A stretch of 64,000 nt of DNA, taken from the NCBI RefSeq assembly GCF_021730435.1, contig NZ_JABWGX010000006.1, positions 159,701 through 223,700 of the forward strand, read 5' to 3'. Within the stretch, counting starts at the first letter, position 1, and every line of letters begins with the position of its first letter. The position numbers and the translations under genes are program-made. This document shows, piece after piece, positions 39,552 to 48,503 of the stretch. The notes beneath the pieces were generated by a model. That model saw nothing but the letters and a program-made list of their open reading frames with translations. It was not told where the DNA came from and made no database searches. The DNA comes from Xanthobacter agilis. Its GTDB lineage: Bacteria > Pseudomonadota > Alphaproteobacteria > Rhizobiales > Xanthobacteraceae.

Positions 39552-40682
39552 ATGACCGACCGCATCCGCGAGTTCCTGCGTACCCGACGAGAGGATGGCC
39601 CCTGCGTGGTGGTGGACCTCGACGTGGTGCGCGCCAATTACCAGGCGTTCGCCCGCGCTTTGCCCGACACCCGCGTGTTCTATGCGGTGAAGGCGAATCC
39701 CGATGCGGCGATCCTGAAGGCGCTGGAAGACATGGGCTCCTGCTTCGATTGCGCCTCCACCGGCGAAATCGAGATGGTGCTCGCCACCGGCGCCGGGCCG
39801 GAGCGCATCTCGTACGGCAACACCATCAAGAAGGAGCGCGACATCGAGCGTGCCTTCAAGCTGGGGGTGCGGCTGTTCGCGGTGGATTCCTATGAAGAGG
39901 TGGAGAAGGTGGCGCGCGTTGCCCCCCGATCCAAGGTGTTCTGCCGCATCCTGTGCGACGGCGCGGGGGCGGAATGGCCTTTGTCGCGCAAGTTCGGCTG
40001 CGAGCCGGAACTCGCCGTCGAGGTGCTGGAGCACGCCCATCGGCTGGGTCTTGCCGCCCATGGCGTGTCCTTCCACGTGGGCTCGCAGCAGAAGAATGTG
40101 AATGCCTGGGACGGTGCGCTGGCGTCCGCCGCCCGCATCTTCCGCGATTGCGCGGAGCGGGGCATCGCCCTGGCCATGGTGAATCTGGGCGGCGGCTTTC
40201 CCACCCGCTACCTGCAGGACGTGCCAGCGGCCAAGTCCTATGGCGAGGCGATCTTCTCCTCCCTGCGCAAGCATTTCGGCAATCGCATTCCCGAGACCAT
40301 CATGGAGCCGGGGCGCGGCATGGTGGGCAACGCCGGCCTCATCGAGGCCGAGGTGGTGCTGATTTCCAAGAAGTCCGACACCGACGCCATGCGCTGGGTC
40401 TATCTCGACATCGGTAAGTTCGGCGGTCTGGCGGAGACCATGGAAGAGGCGATCCGCTACCCGCTGCGCACGCCGCGCGACGGCGACGACACCGCCCCCT
40501 GCGTGCTCGCCGGCCCCACCTGCGATTCCGCCGACGTGCTCTATGAGAAGACCCCGGTGGAGCTGCCCCTGTCGCTGTCGATCGGCGACAAGATCATCAT
40601 CGAGGCGTGCGGGGCCTATACCACCACGTATTCGGCGGTGGCGTTCAACGGCTTCCCGCCGCTGAAGTCCTATGTGATCTGA
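39552..40682 (+). CDS. Group IV PLP decarboxylase (ornithine/lysine decarboxylase)
   Basis: 376 residues, alanine-racemase-fold class. The PLP lysine lies in FYAVKANPDAAILK (residue about 45). CDGAGAEWPLSRKFG and VSFHVGSQQ follow. The glycine-rich phosphate site is GGGFPTRY, and PGRGMVGNAG is conserved. The catalytic Cys/Asp pair is in AGPTCDSADVLYE. It makes putrescine (or cadaverine); whether it prefers ornithine or lysine cannot be read from sequence. ATG at 39552 has GGGAGGAC. Putrescine is the substrate of the homospermidine synthase encoded 1.3 kb away. Confidence 0.92.
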   Translation: MTDRIREFLRTRREDGPCVVVDLDVVRANYQAFARALPDTRVFYAVKANPDAAILKALEDMGSCFDCASTGEIEMVLATGAGPERISYGNTIKKERDIERAFKLGVRLFAVDSYEEVEKVARVAPRSKVFCRILCDGAGAEWPLSRKFGCEPELAVEVLEHAHRLGLAAHGVSFHVGSQQKNVNAWDGALASAARIFRDCAERGIALAMVNLGGGFPTRYLQDVPAAKSYGEAIFSSLRKHFGNRIPETIMEPGRGMVGNAGLIEAEVVLISKKSDTDAMRWVYLDIGKFGGLAETMEEAIRYPLRTPRDGDDTAPCVLAGPTCDSADVLYEKTPVELPLSLSIGDKIIIEACGAYTTTYSAVAFNGFPPLKSYVI

Positions 40683-40744
40683 ACCGCCCGCCCGTGGCGG
40701 ACCGGTTCCGCCGCAGGTCCTCGACCGCGCTGGCGGCACCGCAG

Positions 40745-40821
40745 CCGGGATGCTTCAGGCATCCCGGACCCTCGTTGCTGTGGCAACAGGCGTCCCCGGC
40801 ACCGGCTGTGCCGTCCGGGAT
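40745..40821 (+). promoter_or_regulatory. Mutually exclusive stem-loops between the decarboxylase and GNAT genes
   Basis: Segment 40759-40769 can pair with CCGGGATGC at 40745-40753 (9-bp hairpin, 5-base loop) or, via ATCCCGGAC, with GTCCGGGAT at 40813-40821 (9 bp, long loop containing two smaller stems). The two cannot form together. It could be a 3' end structure or an attenuator for the downstream gene. Confidence 0.4.
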
Positions 40822-40949
40822 CCAAGGGGAGGGGGTGTCCCCCTCGTCTTCCGCACCGTTCCTGAGAAGGGCTTGCGTCTTGCGAGCCTGGTCGCGATCG
40901 CGGCCGGGGCGGCGTTCTTCACGTCTCGGTTTTGGCACGGGAGGTGCCG

Positions 40950-41504
40950 ATGACTGACATTGTGCTGGAATCCGTGGAAGAAGTGGCCGCGCGCGAGGCC
41001 CTGCTCGACCTGTGCCTGGGCGAGGAGCGGCGCGCCAAGTCTTCGGAGCGTCTGCGCGAGGGGCGCGAGCCGGCGGCGGGGCTCGCCTTTTCCGCCCACG
41101 GGCCGGATGGCCGGCTGGCGGGGACGGTGCGGCTGTGGAACGTCTCGGCGGGTCCCGGCAAGCCGGCGCTGCTGTTGGGGCCCCTGGCCGTGCACCCCTG
41201 GTTTCGCCAGGACGGCCTTGGCGGCGCCCTCATGCGCACCGCCCTGGACGCGGCGCGCGCGCGGGGCCATGGCGCCATCATTCTCGTGGGGGACGCGCCT
41301 TATTATGCCCGCTTCGGCTTTTCCAGCGCCAAGACCGGCGGCCTGTGGATGCCGGGGCCGTTCGATCGGAACCGGCTGCTGGGCCTGGAACTGACGGCCG
41401 GTGCGCTCGACGGGGCGCGGGGCCTCATCAGCCCCACGGGCGTGGAAGCCGCCCGTCCCTCGCTGGCTGAGCTGATCGCCGGCGACGTGCGCCGCTCGGC
41501 CTGA
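40950..41504 (+). CDS. GNAT-family N-acetyltransferase
   Basis: 184 residues. The acetyl-CoA pyrophosphate loop is seen in LAVHPWFRQDGLGGALMRTAL (motif A, RQDGLG form), with LLLGPLAVH as beta-4 and ILVGDAPYYARFGFS as the C-terminal motif typical of the YhbS-like subgroup. ATG at 40950 has GGGAGG at 5 bases. Position between two polyamine genes makes a polyamine substrate conceivable, but YhbS-like members also acetylate proteins or other amines. Confidence 0.8.
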   Translation: MTDIVLESVEEVAAREALLDLCLGEERRAKSSERLREGREPAAGLAFSAHGPDGRLAGTVRLWNVSAGPGKPALLLGPLAVHPWFRQDGLGGALMRTALDAARARGHGAIILVGDAPYYARFGFSSAKTGGLWMPGPFDRNRLLGLELTAGALDGARGLISPTGVEAARPSLAELIAGDVRRSA

Positions 41505-41770
41505 GGAGAGCCAAGGGGCCATGTCGCCGGCCGGGCCGCCGGATGTTCCGGCCGCCGGTGCAGTGCCGAGGGGTGCGGCATCGGCGCGGCGCCTTCATCG
41601 GCTCGATCGGTCGTGCTCCAAGCCTCTGCAATCCCCGAGGATCGCGGTTCGCGTGAAAGGGTGAGCGGTTTCGGCTCGTCCCGCACGATCAGCGAAGCCC
41701 GTGCGAGCCGATACCGCTCCAGCACGCGCCGGCCCATTGCCGACGCGTCTCGGGCATGGACGTTGGACGG

Positions 41771-41807
41771 AAAAAAGGCCGCTTCCTTCGATGGGAGCGG
41801 CCTTTTT
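41771..41807. terminator. Bidirectional Rho-independent terminator
   Basis: AAAAAAGGCCGCT, 12-base loop, AGCGGCCTTTTT: symmetric A- and T-runs flank a GC stem, so it can end transcripts on either strand, most simply the plus-strand GNAT transcript. Confidence 0.85.
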
Positions 41808-41910
41808 GCGTTCCTGAGGGGCTGCGACAAGCGTCCAAGGGGTCGCCCGGAACGGTCGGGAGCCGGCGCATTGGGCGCGCGACCCGGCCCCTTCGATCAG
41901 GCCGCCCCCG

Positions 41911-41946
41911 CAAATAAAAAGCCCCGCTCCGGATGGAGCGGGGCCT
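41911..41946 (-). terminator. Rho-independent terminator of the homospermidine synthase gene
   Basis: Read on the minus strand: GCCCCGCTCC, loop ATCC, GGAGCGGGGC, then TTTTTATTTG, 18 bases beyond the stop codon. Confidence 0.92.
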
Positions 41947-41963
41947 TGAGCGATGGCGGCGCG

Positions 41964-43394
41964 TCAGCGCACGATGATGTTCTTGAATTGCCAGGGGTCC
42001 TCGATGTCGAGATCCTCGGCGAACAGCTTTTGACGGTCGGTCAGGGGGGTCCAGTCGGTATAGGTGCCGATCACCGGGCCGAGATAAGGGGTCTGGACCT
42101 TCAGGCAGCGGTGGAAATCCATCTCGTCCGCCTCGACGATGCCGGCGTTCGGGTTCTCCAGCGCCCACACCATGCCGGCGAGCACGGCCGAGGACACCTG
42201 CAGGCCGGTGGCGTTCTGATAGGGGGCAAGTTCCCGCGCCTGCTCGATGGAGAGCTGGGAGCCGAACCAATAGGCGTTCTTGGCGTGGCCGTAGATGAGC
42301 ACGCCCAGTTCGTCCGCGCCGTCGACGATCTCATGCTCGTCGAGGATCTTCCATTTGCCCTGGAAGTGCCAGCCGTTGCCGAACATCTCGTGCAGCGACA
42401 GAACGGCGTCGTTGCAGGGATGATAGGCATAGTGGCAGGTCGGGCGGTAGACCACCGTGTCGCCGTCGCGCACGGTCAGATAGTCGGCGATGGAAATGGC
42501 TTCGTTGTGGGTGACGAGGAAGCCGTATTGGGGGCCGGGGGTCGGGGTCCAGGAGCGCACGCGGGTGGCGGCGCCGGGCGAAAGCAGGTAGATGGCCGCG
42601 CCGCAGCCCTCGGCATGGGTGCGCGCTTCCGGCGGCAGCGCCTTCTCGTGGGTGCCCCAGCCGAGCTCGGCCGGCTGCACGCCTTCGGAGACGAAGCCCT
42701 CCACCGACCAGGTGTTCCAGAATTCGCCCATGACTTTGGGGTTGCGGGAGCGCTGGGTGTCGCGCTCGGCGACGTGAATGCCCTTCACGCCCAGGGCGCG
42801 GGCGAATTGCGCCCATTCCTCGCGGCTCTTGGGCTCGGGCCGGTTAAGGCCGGTATCGGCGGCGATGTTGAGCAGCGCCTGCTTCACGAACCAGGACACC
42901 ATGCCCGGATTGGCGCCGCATGTGGACACCGCGGTGGTGCCGCCGGGATTGCGGCGGCGGGCGTCGAGCAGGCCTTCGCGCAGCGCGTAATTGGTGCGCG
43001 CGGCATTGTCCATGCTCTCGTCGAAATAGAAACCCTTCCACGGCTCGATTACGGTGTCGACATAGAGCGCGCCGATTTCCCGGCACAGCTCCATGACCGC
43101 GATCGACGACACATCCACGGAGAGGTTCACGCAGAAGCCCTGGCCGCCGCCATTGGTGAGCAGGGGGGTGAGCAGCTCGCGATAGTTCTCCGGCGTCACC
43201 TCGGCCTGGATGAAGCGGATGCCGCGGGCATCGAGCAAGGTGCGGTGCTCCGCCACCGGGTCGATCACCACCATGCGGTCATGGTCGAAGTCGAAATGGC
43301 GCTCGATCAGCGGCAAGGTGCCGCGACCGATGGATCCGAAACCGATCATCACGATGGGGCCGTCGATCGTCGCGTGTACCGGCCAGTCGCTCAT
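41964..43394 (-). CDS. hss: Homospermidine synthase
   Basis: 476 residues. NAD-dependent enzyme that joins two putrescines (or spermidine and putrescine) to homospermidine, the characteristic polyamine of many Rhizobiales. Rossmann start IVMIGFGSIGRGTLPLI, then YVDTVIEPWKGFYFDE, STCGANPGMVSWFVKQAL, NTWSVEGFVSEG and the conserved NAYWFGSQLSIEQAR. ATG at 43394 has AGGAG 11 bases upstream; a GTG at 43406 is too close to it. The AT-rich region far upstream may carry its control elements. Confidence 0.95.
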   Translation of the reverse strand: MSDWPVHATIDGPIVMIGFGSIGRGTLPLIERHFDFDHDRMVVIDPVAEHRTLLDARGIRFIQAEVTPENYRELLTPLLTNGGGQGFCVNLSVDVSSIAVMELCREIGALYVDTVIEPWKGFYFDESMDNAARTNYALREGLLDARRRNPGGTTAVSTCGANPGMVSWFVKQALLNIAADTGLNRPEPKSREEWAQFARALGVKGIHVAERDTQRSRNPKVMGEFWNTWSVEGFVSEGVQPAELGWGTHEKALPPEARTHAEGCGAAIYLLSPGAATRVRSWTPTPGPQYGFLVTHNEAISIADYLTVRDGDTVVYRPTCHYAYHPCNDAVLSLHEMFGNGWHFQGKWKILDEHEIVDGADELGVLIYGHAKNAYWFGSQLSIEQARELAPYQNATGLQVSSAVLAGMVWALENPNAGIVEADEMDFHRCLKVQTPYLGPVIGTYTDWTPLTDRQKLFAEDLDIEDPWQFKNIIVR

Positions 43395-43944
43395 AATAAG
43401 GGACACTCCTCCTGAATGGGGCCCGTCGTGCGGGCCGGAGCACCATGCGGATGCAAAGCCGCGCCGTCAACGGGCATTCGGCCGCGTCCTGGTGCGAGCG
43501 GCATGAAATGGAAGCGGAAGGTGCTGTTCGGTATCGGTGAATGGAGTTGATTCGGCCGGAATGGGCGGTTGACATAAGATTTTTAGATAGCGAATAACTT
43601 ATTTTCTGGTTTTAAATAGATATGTATTTTTATTAAAAAGATGAACTATTTCAATAAAAAGATGAAAACGTCATAATGGCGTCATTTGTTGTGCCTTGAT
43701 GGGCTCTCGCCCGCGCCGGCATCGATGGCCTCAAGGCGGGGTTTGTGGGGTGTGGCCCAGCGGATCGTGTGATTTTGAGCCGACCGGGCCGGGTATTCCA
43801 GGCACGCTGGCGGTTCGGCTTCCTGTTGTCTGGTGCGGCGCGCGGAGGGTTTGGCGGGGCACCCCTTCGAAACCCGGCGGAAGCGACACGGCCTTCTGGC
43901 GGCAACGGGCGACGGGGACGCCGTCGGACGGCTGCGTTCCGCGC
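43395..43944. other. Gene-free, AT-rich interval, 550 bases
   Basis: Bases about 43565-43690 are strikingly AT-rich against the surrounding GC-rich DNA and contain helically phased repeats (separate entry). TTGACA at 43569-43574 on the plus strand lacks a good -10 and has no gene downstream. The rest is ordinary GC-rich sequence without a gene. Confidence 0.5.
43633..43685. repeat. Helically phased direct repeats upstream of hss
   Basis: TAAAAAGATGAA occurs at 43634-43645 and again at 43655-43666, 21 bases apart (two helix turns). CGTCAT occurs at 43669-43674 and 43680-43685, 11 bases apart (one turn). Such phasing fits paired regulator binding. Regulator unknown. Confidence 0.5.
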
Positions 43945-45186
43945 TCACCTGGGCCGTGCGCCAGCCGTTGGGCGCGGCATCTCGTCCACGCGTCGCAGCT
44001 CCGGGAACAGGCGCATCCAGGCCGCCACCACCACCAGGGTGCCGAGACCGCCCACGAGCCCCGCCCCCACCGGGCCGATCAGGGCGGCCACCATGCCGGA
44101 TTCGAATTCGCCGAGCTGGTTGGAGGTGCCGATGAACAGGGAGTTCACGGCGCTCACGCGTCCGCGCATCTCGTCCGGGGTGGACAATTGCACCAGGGAG
44201 GAGCGGATCACCACGCTCACATTGTCGGCGGCGCCGGTGATGAACAGCGCGAAGAGCGACAGTAGGAAATTCTGCGACAGCGCGAACACCACCGTCGCGA
44301 GCCCGAACACCGCCACCGCCGCGAACATGGACGGCCCGACCCATCGGCGCAGGGGCAGGCGCAGCAGCAATAGCGACATCAGCGTCGCGCCCACCGCCGG
44401 CGCCGCGCGCAAGAGGCCCATGCCCTCGGCTCCGACCTGGAGCACGTCGCGGGCGAACATGGGCAGCAGTGCGGTCACGCCGCCGAGCAGCACCGCGAAC
44501 AGATCGAGCGAAATGGAGCCGAGCACGATCTTCTGCCGTCGGATGAAGGTGAGCCCCGCGAGCAAGGTGGTGAGCGTCAGCGGCCCGCGCCGCTCCGGCG
44601 GCACCCGGCGGCGGATGGCGAGCAGGGCGAGCGTCGCCGCAGCGTAGCAGGCGGCCGCGCCGGCAATGGGGGCGATGGGCCCCAGCACATAGGCGAGGCC
44701 GCCCAGGGCGGGGCCGATGATGGTCGCAGTCTGGATGGCCGAGGAGGAAACCGCCAGCGCCTTGGGCAGCACCGTGCCGGGCACCAGTCGCGGCAGCAGC
44801 GCCGAAAGGGTGGGGTGCTCGAAGGCGCGGGTCGCGCCGATGAGGGTGACGGCGCCATAAAGGCCCGCAAGGCCCAGCACGCCGGCGGCGAGCCCGGCCG
44901 CGAGCATCGCCAGCGTGGCGGTGGCGACTGCCAGGCAGATGACGACGATGCGCCGTCGATCGAAGCTGTCCGCGACATGCCCCACCAGCAGCGACAGGCT
45001 CAGCATGGGCAGAAACTGGCACAGGCCCACCAAGCCGAGGGCCACGGCGCTGCCGGTCCAATCATAGATCATCCAGCCGGCGGCCACGCCCAGCATCTGA
45101 AAGGCGAGGGCGGAGGCCACGCGGCCGATCCAGAACAGGACGAAGTCCGGATGATCGCGCAGGCGCGCTTCGGCGGGCTGGGTCAA
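43945..45186 (-). CDS. MFS transporter (EntS/DUF894-like)
   Basis: 413 residues, twelve predicted hydrophobic segments. The first is FWIGRVASALAFQMLGVAAGWMIYDW-like (split at residue 20), and the MFS loop 2-3 motif reads GHVADSFDRRRI. The family loop VSAVNSLFIGTSNQLGEFESG is typical of EntS-type exporters. The start is inferred to be TTG at 45186, with GGAG 6 bases upstream; the longer open frame extends into non-membrane sequence. Substrate unknown. Confidence 0.82.
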   Translation of the reverse strand: MTQPAEARLRDHPDFVLFWIGRVASALAFQMLGVAAGWMIYDWTGSAVALGLVGLCQFLPMLSLSLLVGHVADSFDRRRIVVICLAVATATLAMLAAGLAAGVLGLAGLYGAVTLIGATRAFEHPTLSALLPRLVPGTVLPKALAVSSSAIQTATIIGPALGGLAYVLGPIAPIAGAAACYAAATLALLAIRRRVPPERRGPLTLTTLLAGLTFIRRQKIVLGSISLDLFAVLLGGVTALLPMFARDVLQVGAEGMGLLRAAPAVGATLMSLLLLRLPLRRWVGPSMFAAVAVFGLATVVFALSQNFLLSLFALFITGAADNVSVVIRSSLVQLSTPDEMRGRVSAVNSLFIGTSNQLGEFESGMVAALIGPVGAGLVGGLGTLVVVAAWMRLFPELRRVDEMPRPTAGARPR

Positions 45187-45408
45187 GGCAAGCTCCGGTG
45201 CGGGGCGGCCAGCAGGTGCGGCGGCTGCGTTCAAACCCCGGACGGACCAGCATGCGCCGCCCGGCTGGCGTGCTGTCGCTTCCGGGGAGTCATCGCCATC
45301 GCCAAGGCCATCGCCACCTGCCGGGATTGCCGGCGCGCGGACCAGGGAAAGCACGGACAAGGGAACGCGCGGCCATGGGGATGCGCGGCCATGGGGGCCT
45401 GAGATGTC

Positions 45409-45441
45409 GGGCCGGCATGCGGGCATCCCCGCGTGCCGGCC
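45409..45441 (-). terminator. Stem-loop after phaZ
   Basis: GCCGGCATGCGGG (45410-45422) pairs with CCCGCGTGCCGGC (45428-45440 region) with one mismatch, starting 7 bases past the phaZ stop. No T-run; probably an mRNA 3' stem. Confidence 0.45.
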
Positions 45442-45447
45442 GGCGGC

Positions 45448-46665
45448 TCAGTCGCTGGCGAGGATGTGGTTACGGACGATGGGATAAACCTGCCCCGCCC
45501 ATTTCCGGCCGGAGAACACCCCATAATGGCCGACGCCAGCCTGCATGTGATGGCGTTTCTTGTGCGGGCGCAGCTTGTTGCACAGGTCCTGGGCGGCCAC
45601 GGTCTGGCCGAGGGCGCAGATGTCGTCCCGCTCCCCTTCCACCGTGAGCAGCGCGGTCCGGCGGATGGCGCCGAAGTCGAGCGGTCGTCCGCGATAGGTC
45701 AGCTCGCCCTTGGGCAGGCGATACTCCTGGAAAACGTAGCGCACCGTTTGCAGGTAGAAATCGGCGTCGAGATCCAGAACGGCGAAGTATTCGTCGTAGA
45801 AATTCTTTGTAGCGTCCGCCTTTTCGGTCTCGCCCTCCGCAAGGCTGTTGTAGAGGTCGAAATGCGCCTTCATGTGGCGGCCGAGGTTCATGCTGATGAA
45901 GGCCGAGAGCTGCATGAAGCCGGGATAAACGCGCCGGCCCGATCCGGCGAACCCGCGCGGCACCCGCGAGATGAGGTTGCGTTCGAACCAGGACATGGGC
46001 TTGGTGGTGGCGAGCCTGTTCACCGCCGTGGGATTGATGCGGCAATCGATGGGCCCGGCCATCAGCGTCATCGAGCGCGGCGTCGCCGGATTGTTGTCCT
46101 GGGACATGACCGCTGCGGCCACCAGCGCCTGAACGCACGGCTGGCACACCGCCAGCAGGTGCGCGCCCGGTCCCAGCACCTCCAGGAAGCGGATGACGTG
46201 CTCCACATAATCGTCGAAGCCGAATGGCCCCGCGGAAAGCGGCACGTCGCGGGCATTGTGCCAGTCGGTGATATAGACGTCGTGATCGGGCAGCAGGGTC
46301 TTCACGGTATTGACGAGCAGGGTCGCGAAATGCCCCGACAGCGGCGCCACCACCAGCACTCGCGGCTGCGCCACGGTCACGTCCTTCTTGAAGCGCAGCA
46401 GGGTGCCGAACGGCAGGACGGCGGTCCTCTCCTCGGTCACCGGGACTTCATGGTTGCCGACCTCGACGGTGCGGATGCCGAAATCCGGTCGCCCATGGCT
46501 GAGGCCGGCGCGCTCCACCAGTTCATAAGCCGCCGCCAGATGGCGCAGGCCGGCATGGGCATAACCATTGACGAGCGGGCCGTTGAGAGTCTGTCGCGCG
46601 AGCCCGGCTGCGAACCGCATCGGTCGCATGAGGTCGGCCTGGGTCTGATATGCCAGATACATCAT
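45448..46665 (-). CDS. phaZ: Intracellular polyhydroxyalkanoate depolymerase
   Basis: 405 residues from ATG at 46665 (MMYLAYQTQADLMRP, preceded by AGGA at 4 bases). Intracellular PhaZ degrades native PHB granules using a cysteine nucleophile; here it is in LLAVCQPCVQALVAA. Other conserved blocks: VLVVAPLSGHFATLL, VYITDWHNARDVP, GPIDCRINPTAVN and the C-terminal catalytic-His region HHMQAGVGHYGVFSG. An earlier in-frame ATG at 46713 lacks a ribosome site. Confidence 0.93.
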   Translation of the reverse strand: MMYLAYQTQADLMRPMRFAAGLARQTLNGPLVNGYAHAGLRHLAAAYELVERAGLSHGRPDFGIRTVEVGNHEVPVTEERTAVLPFGTLLRFKKDVTVAQPRVLVVAPLSGHFATLLVNTVKTLLPDHDVYITDWHNARDVPLSAGPFGFDDYVEHVIRFLEVLGPGAHLLAVCQPCVQALVAAAVMSQDNNPATPRSMTLMAGPIDCRINPTAVNRLATTKPMSWFERNLISRVPRGFAGSGRRVYPGFMQLSAFISMNLGRHMKAHFDLYNSLAEGETEKADATKNFYDEYFAVLDLDADFYLQTVRYVFQEYRLPKGELTYRGRPLDFGAIRRTALLTVEGERDDICALGQTVAAQDLCNKLRPHKKRHHMQAGVGHYGVFSGRKWAGQVYPIVRNHILASD

Positions 46666-47002
46666 GGCGTCCTGTACCGCGGGGTTCCGGCGCTGGCGGA
46701 CAGCATCGAACACAGAGGAGACCCGATCATAAGACTGAACCGTCCTTCCGCTCCACCTCGACGTGGTGTGTCCGCGCGCCGAACGTGAAACCTTAAGTTA
46801 TTGTCGCAGGGGTGTTTTCGTTCTTTCCTCGTGGACCGATCAGTTGTACCGTCAAGAGAGATATTGAAGCGGAGCGTGGTGCATTGCAATATGCTTCGTC
46901 GCCGGAACCGTCGATGGGTCGACGCCGCCAGGGCTTGTGCGGCAGGCGCTGACCCACGGTATCACCCCGTCGTCCCGAAGTCCGTGGAACAGCGCGAGGC
47001 GC
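46666..47002. other. Divergent promoter interval, 337 bases
   Basis: Lies between phaZ and the GST gene. A less GC-rich patch around 46795-46890 may hold promoters, but I cannot assign boxes. No gene seen. Confidence 0.4.
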
Positions 47003-47662
47003 ATGGCAAGCATGGCAACTCTCACCATCTCCAGCAAGAATTACTCCTCCTGGTCGCTGCGCGGCTGGCTCTTGTGCAAGATGGCGGGCCTCGCCTTCGA
47101 TGAAGAGCGCGTGCCGGTCGACGATCCGGACGCCAAGGCGGAACTGCTGCTGCTGTCGCCCTCGTTCCTGGTGCCGCGCTTGGTGCTCGACGACATCACG
47201 GTGTGGGACACCCTCGCCATCGGTTCCGTGCTTGCGGAAATCTTCCCCGAGGCCGGGCTTCTGCCGGCGGACCGGGCGGTGCGCGCCCATTGCCTCTCCA
47301 TTTCGGGCGAGATGCATTCGGGCTTCGCCAATCTGCGTTCGGCGCTGCCCATGAACATCAAGGCGCGTTATCCCGGCTTCAAGGTCTGGGCCGGGGCGCA
47401 GGCGGACATCGACCGCATCCTGCACATCTGGCGCGGCTCGCTCACCGCCCACGGCGGCCCGTTCCTGATGGGCGCCCGGCCGTGCCTCGCGGACGTCATG
47501 TACGCGCCGGTGTGCTCGCGCTTCACCACCTATGACGTCCCGCTCGACGCCAAAACCGCCGCCTATCGCGATCGGATCATGGCCCTTCCCGCCATGCAGG
47601 AATGGATCGCCGGCGCTTTTGACGAGCCGGAGGAGCTGGAAGAACTCGACGTGGAGTTCTGA
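47003..47662 (+). CDS. Glutathione S-transferase family protein
   Basis: 219 residues. Thioredoxin-fold N-terminus (LTISSKNYSSWSLRGWLLCK) of the GST subgroup that keeps a SxWS active-site region. FLVPRLVLDD has the cis-Pro and VWDTLAIGSVLAE replaces the usual E-S glutathione contact. The C-terminal all-helical domain contains the N-capping GPFLMGARPCLADVMYAPV. Role unknown. ATG at 47003 has GAGG close by; an ATG at 47012 is also possible. Confidence 0.85.
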   Translation: MASMATLTISSKNYSSWSLRGWLLCKMAGLAFDEERVPVDDPDAKAELLLLSPSFLVPRLVLDDITVWDTLAIGSVLAEIFPEAGLLPADRAVRAHCLSISGEMHSGFANLRSALPMNIKARYPGFKVWAGAQADIDRILHIWRGSLTAHGGPFLMGARPCLADVMYAPVCSRFTTYDVPLDAKTAAYRDRIMALPAMQEWIAGAFDEPEELEELDVEF

Positions 47663-47696
47663 CCCTGCCGCCGGCGTCTGGGGAAGGGCATAAGGC

Positions 47697-48455
47697 ATGA
47701 TGACGGCGACCTTGGTGATCGGCGCGCTGGCGCTGGTGGTCGCCGGGCTGGTGAAGGGCGTCACGGGGATGGGGCTGCCGACGGCGGGCATCGGGCTTCT
47801 GAGCCTGGTGATGAGCCCGGCTTATGCCGCCGCCATGATCGTCGTGCCGTCCGCGGTCACCAATGTCTGGCAATTTGCCTACGGCGCCCGGCCCATGGCC
47901 ACCGCGCGCCGGTTTATCGGTCTGAGCGTGGGGCTGGTGGTGGGCACGCTGCTCGGGGACCGGTTCCTGGGCGGCCTGGCCTCGCCTGCGGCGTTGCCGG
48001 CGCTGGGCGGGGTTCTTGCCCTTTATGGGGTGCTGGGCCTGACACGGTTCGCTCTGGTTGTTCCGCCGCGCCTGGAATCCTGGCTTTCGCCGCTCATCGG
48101 CCTGCTGACCGGGCTCGTCACCGGCACCACCGGCGTTTCCGTCATCCCCGCCGCGCCGTATCTCCAGGCGCTGGGCCTCGGCCGCGACGATCTGGTGCAG
48201 GCGCTTGGCCTCACCTTCACTGTGTCCACCTTCGCGCTCGCGGCGACGCTCGCCTTGCCGGGGGGCGCCACCCAGGGGCTGTTCGCGGATCCGGCGCTTG
48301 TGGGAGCGTCCTTGGCGGCGCTTCTGCCGGCGCTTCTGGGCATGGAGCTTGGTCGCCGCGCGCGCCTGCGCATGTCGCAAACGCTGTTCCGCAAGGTCTT
48401 CTTTGGCGGTCTCGCCGCGCTGGGCGCCTATATGCTGGTTCGCCCGCTGCTGTGA
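47697..48455 (+). CDS. TauE/SafE-family membrane permease
   Basis: 252 residues, about eight hydrophobic helices. It begins with the diagnostic ALVVAGLVKGVTGMGLPTAG and the second repeat has GLLTGLVTGTTGVSVIPAAP. The family includes sulfite and sulfoacetate exporters; substrate here is unknown. It follows the GST by 34 bases, so the two are probably co-transcribed. Confidence 0.85.
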   Translation: MMTATLVIGALALVVAGLVKGVTGMGLPTAGIGLLSLVMSPAYAAAMIVVPSAVTNVWQFAYGARPMATARRFIGLSVGLVVGTLLGDRFLGGLASPAALPALGGVLALYGVLGLTRFALVVPPRLESWLSPLIGLLTGLVTGTTGVSVIPAAPYLQALGLGRDDLVQALGLTFTVSTFALAATLALPGGATQGLFADPALVGASLAALLPALLGMELGRRARLRMSQTLFRKVFFGGLAALGAYMLVRPLL

Positions 48456-48503
48456 GGGCCGCCCCCGTGGTCCCGCCGGCGAGGGCGATGCAGGGCCTCT
48501 CTG

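Larger units (their letters stand above)
41505..41963. other. Gene-free interval with two terminators, 459 bases
   Basis: Between the convergent GNAT and homospermidine synthase genes. It holds terminators at 41771-41807 and 41911-41946. A minus-strand open frame through 41303-41830 is not convincing because it runs through a terminator and antisense to the GNAT gene. Confidence 0.5.

Noticed and set aside
41303..41830. Minus-strand open frame of 175 codons downstream of hss
   Set aside because: Begins past the hss terminator, runs through another terminator and antisense to the GNAT gene; no recognisable domain.
43569..43597. Plus-strand sigma-70 promoter (TTGACA)
   Set aside because: The -10 (GAATAA) is poor and no plus-strand gene follows before the convergent MFS gene.
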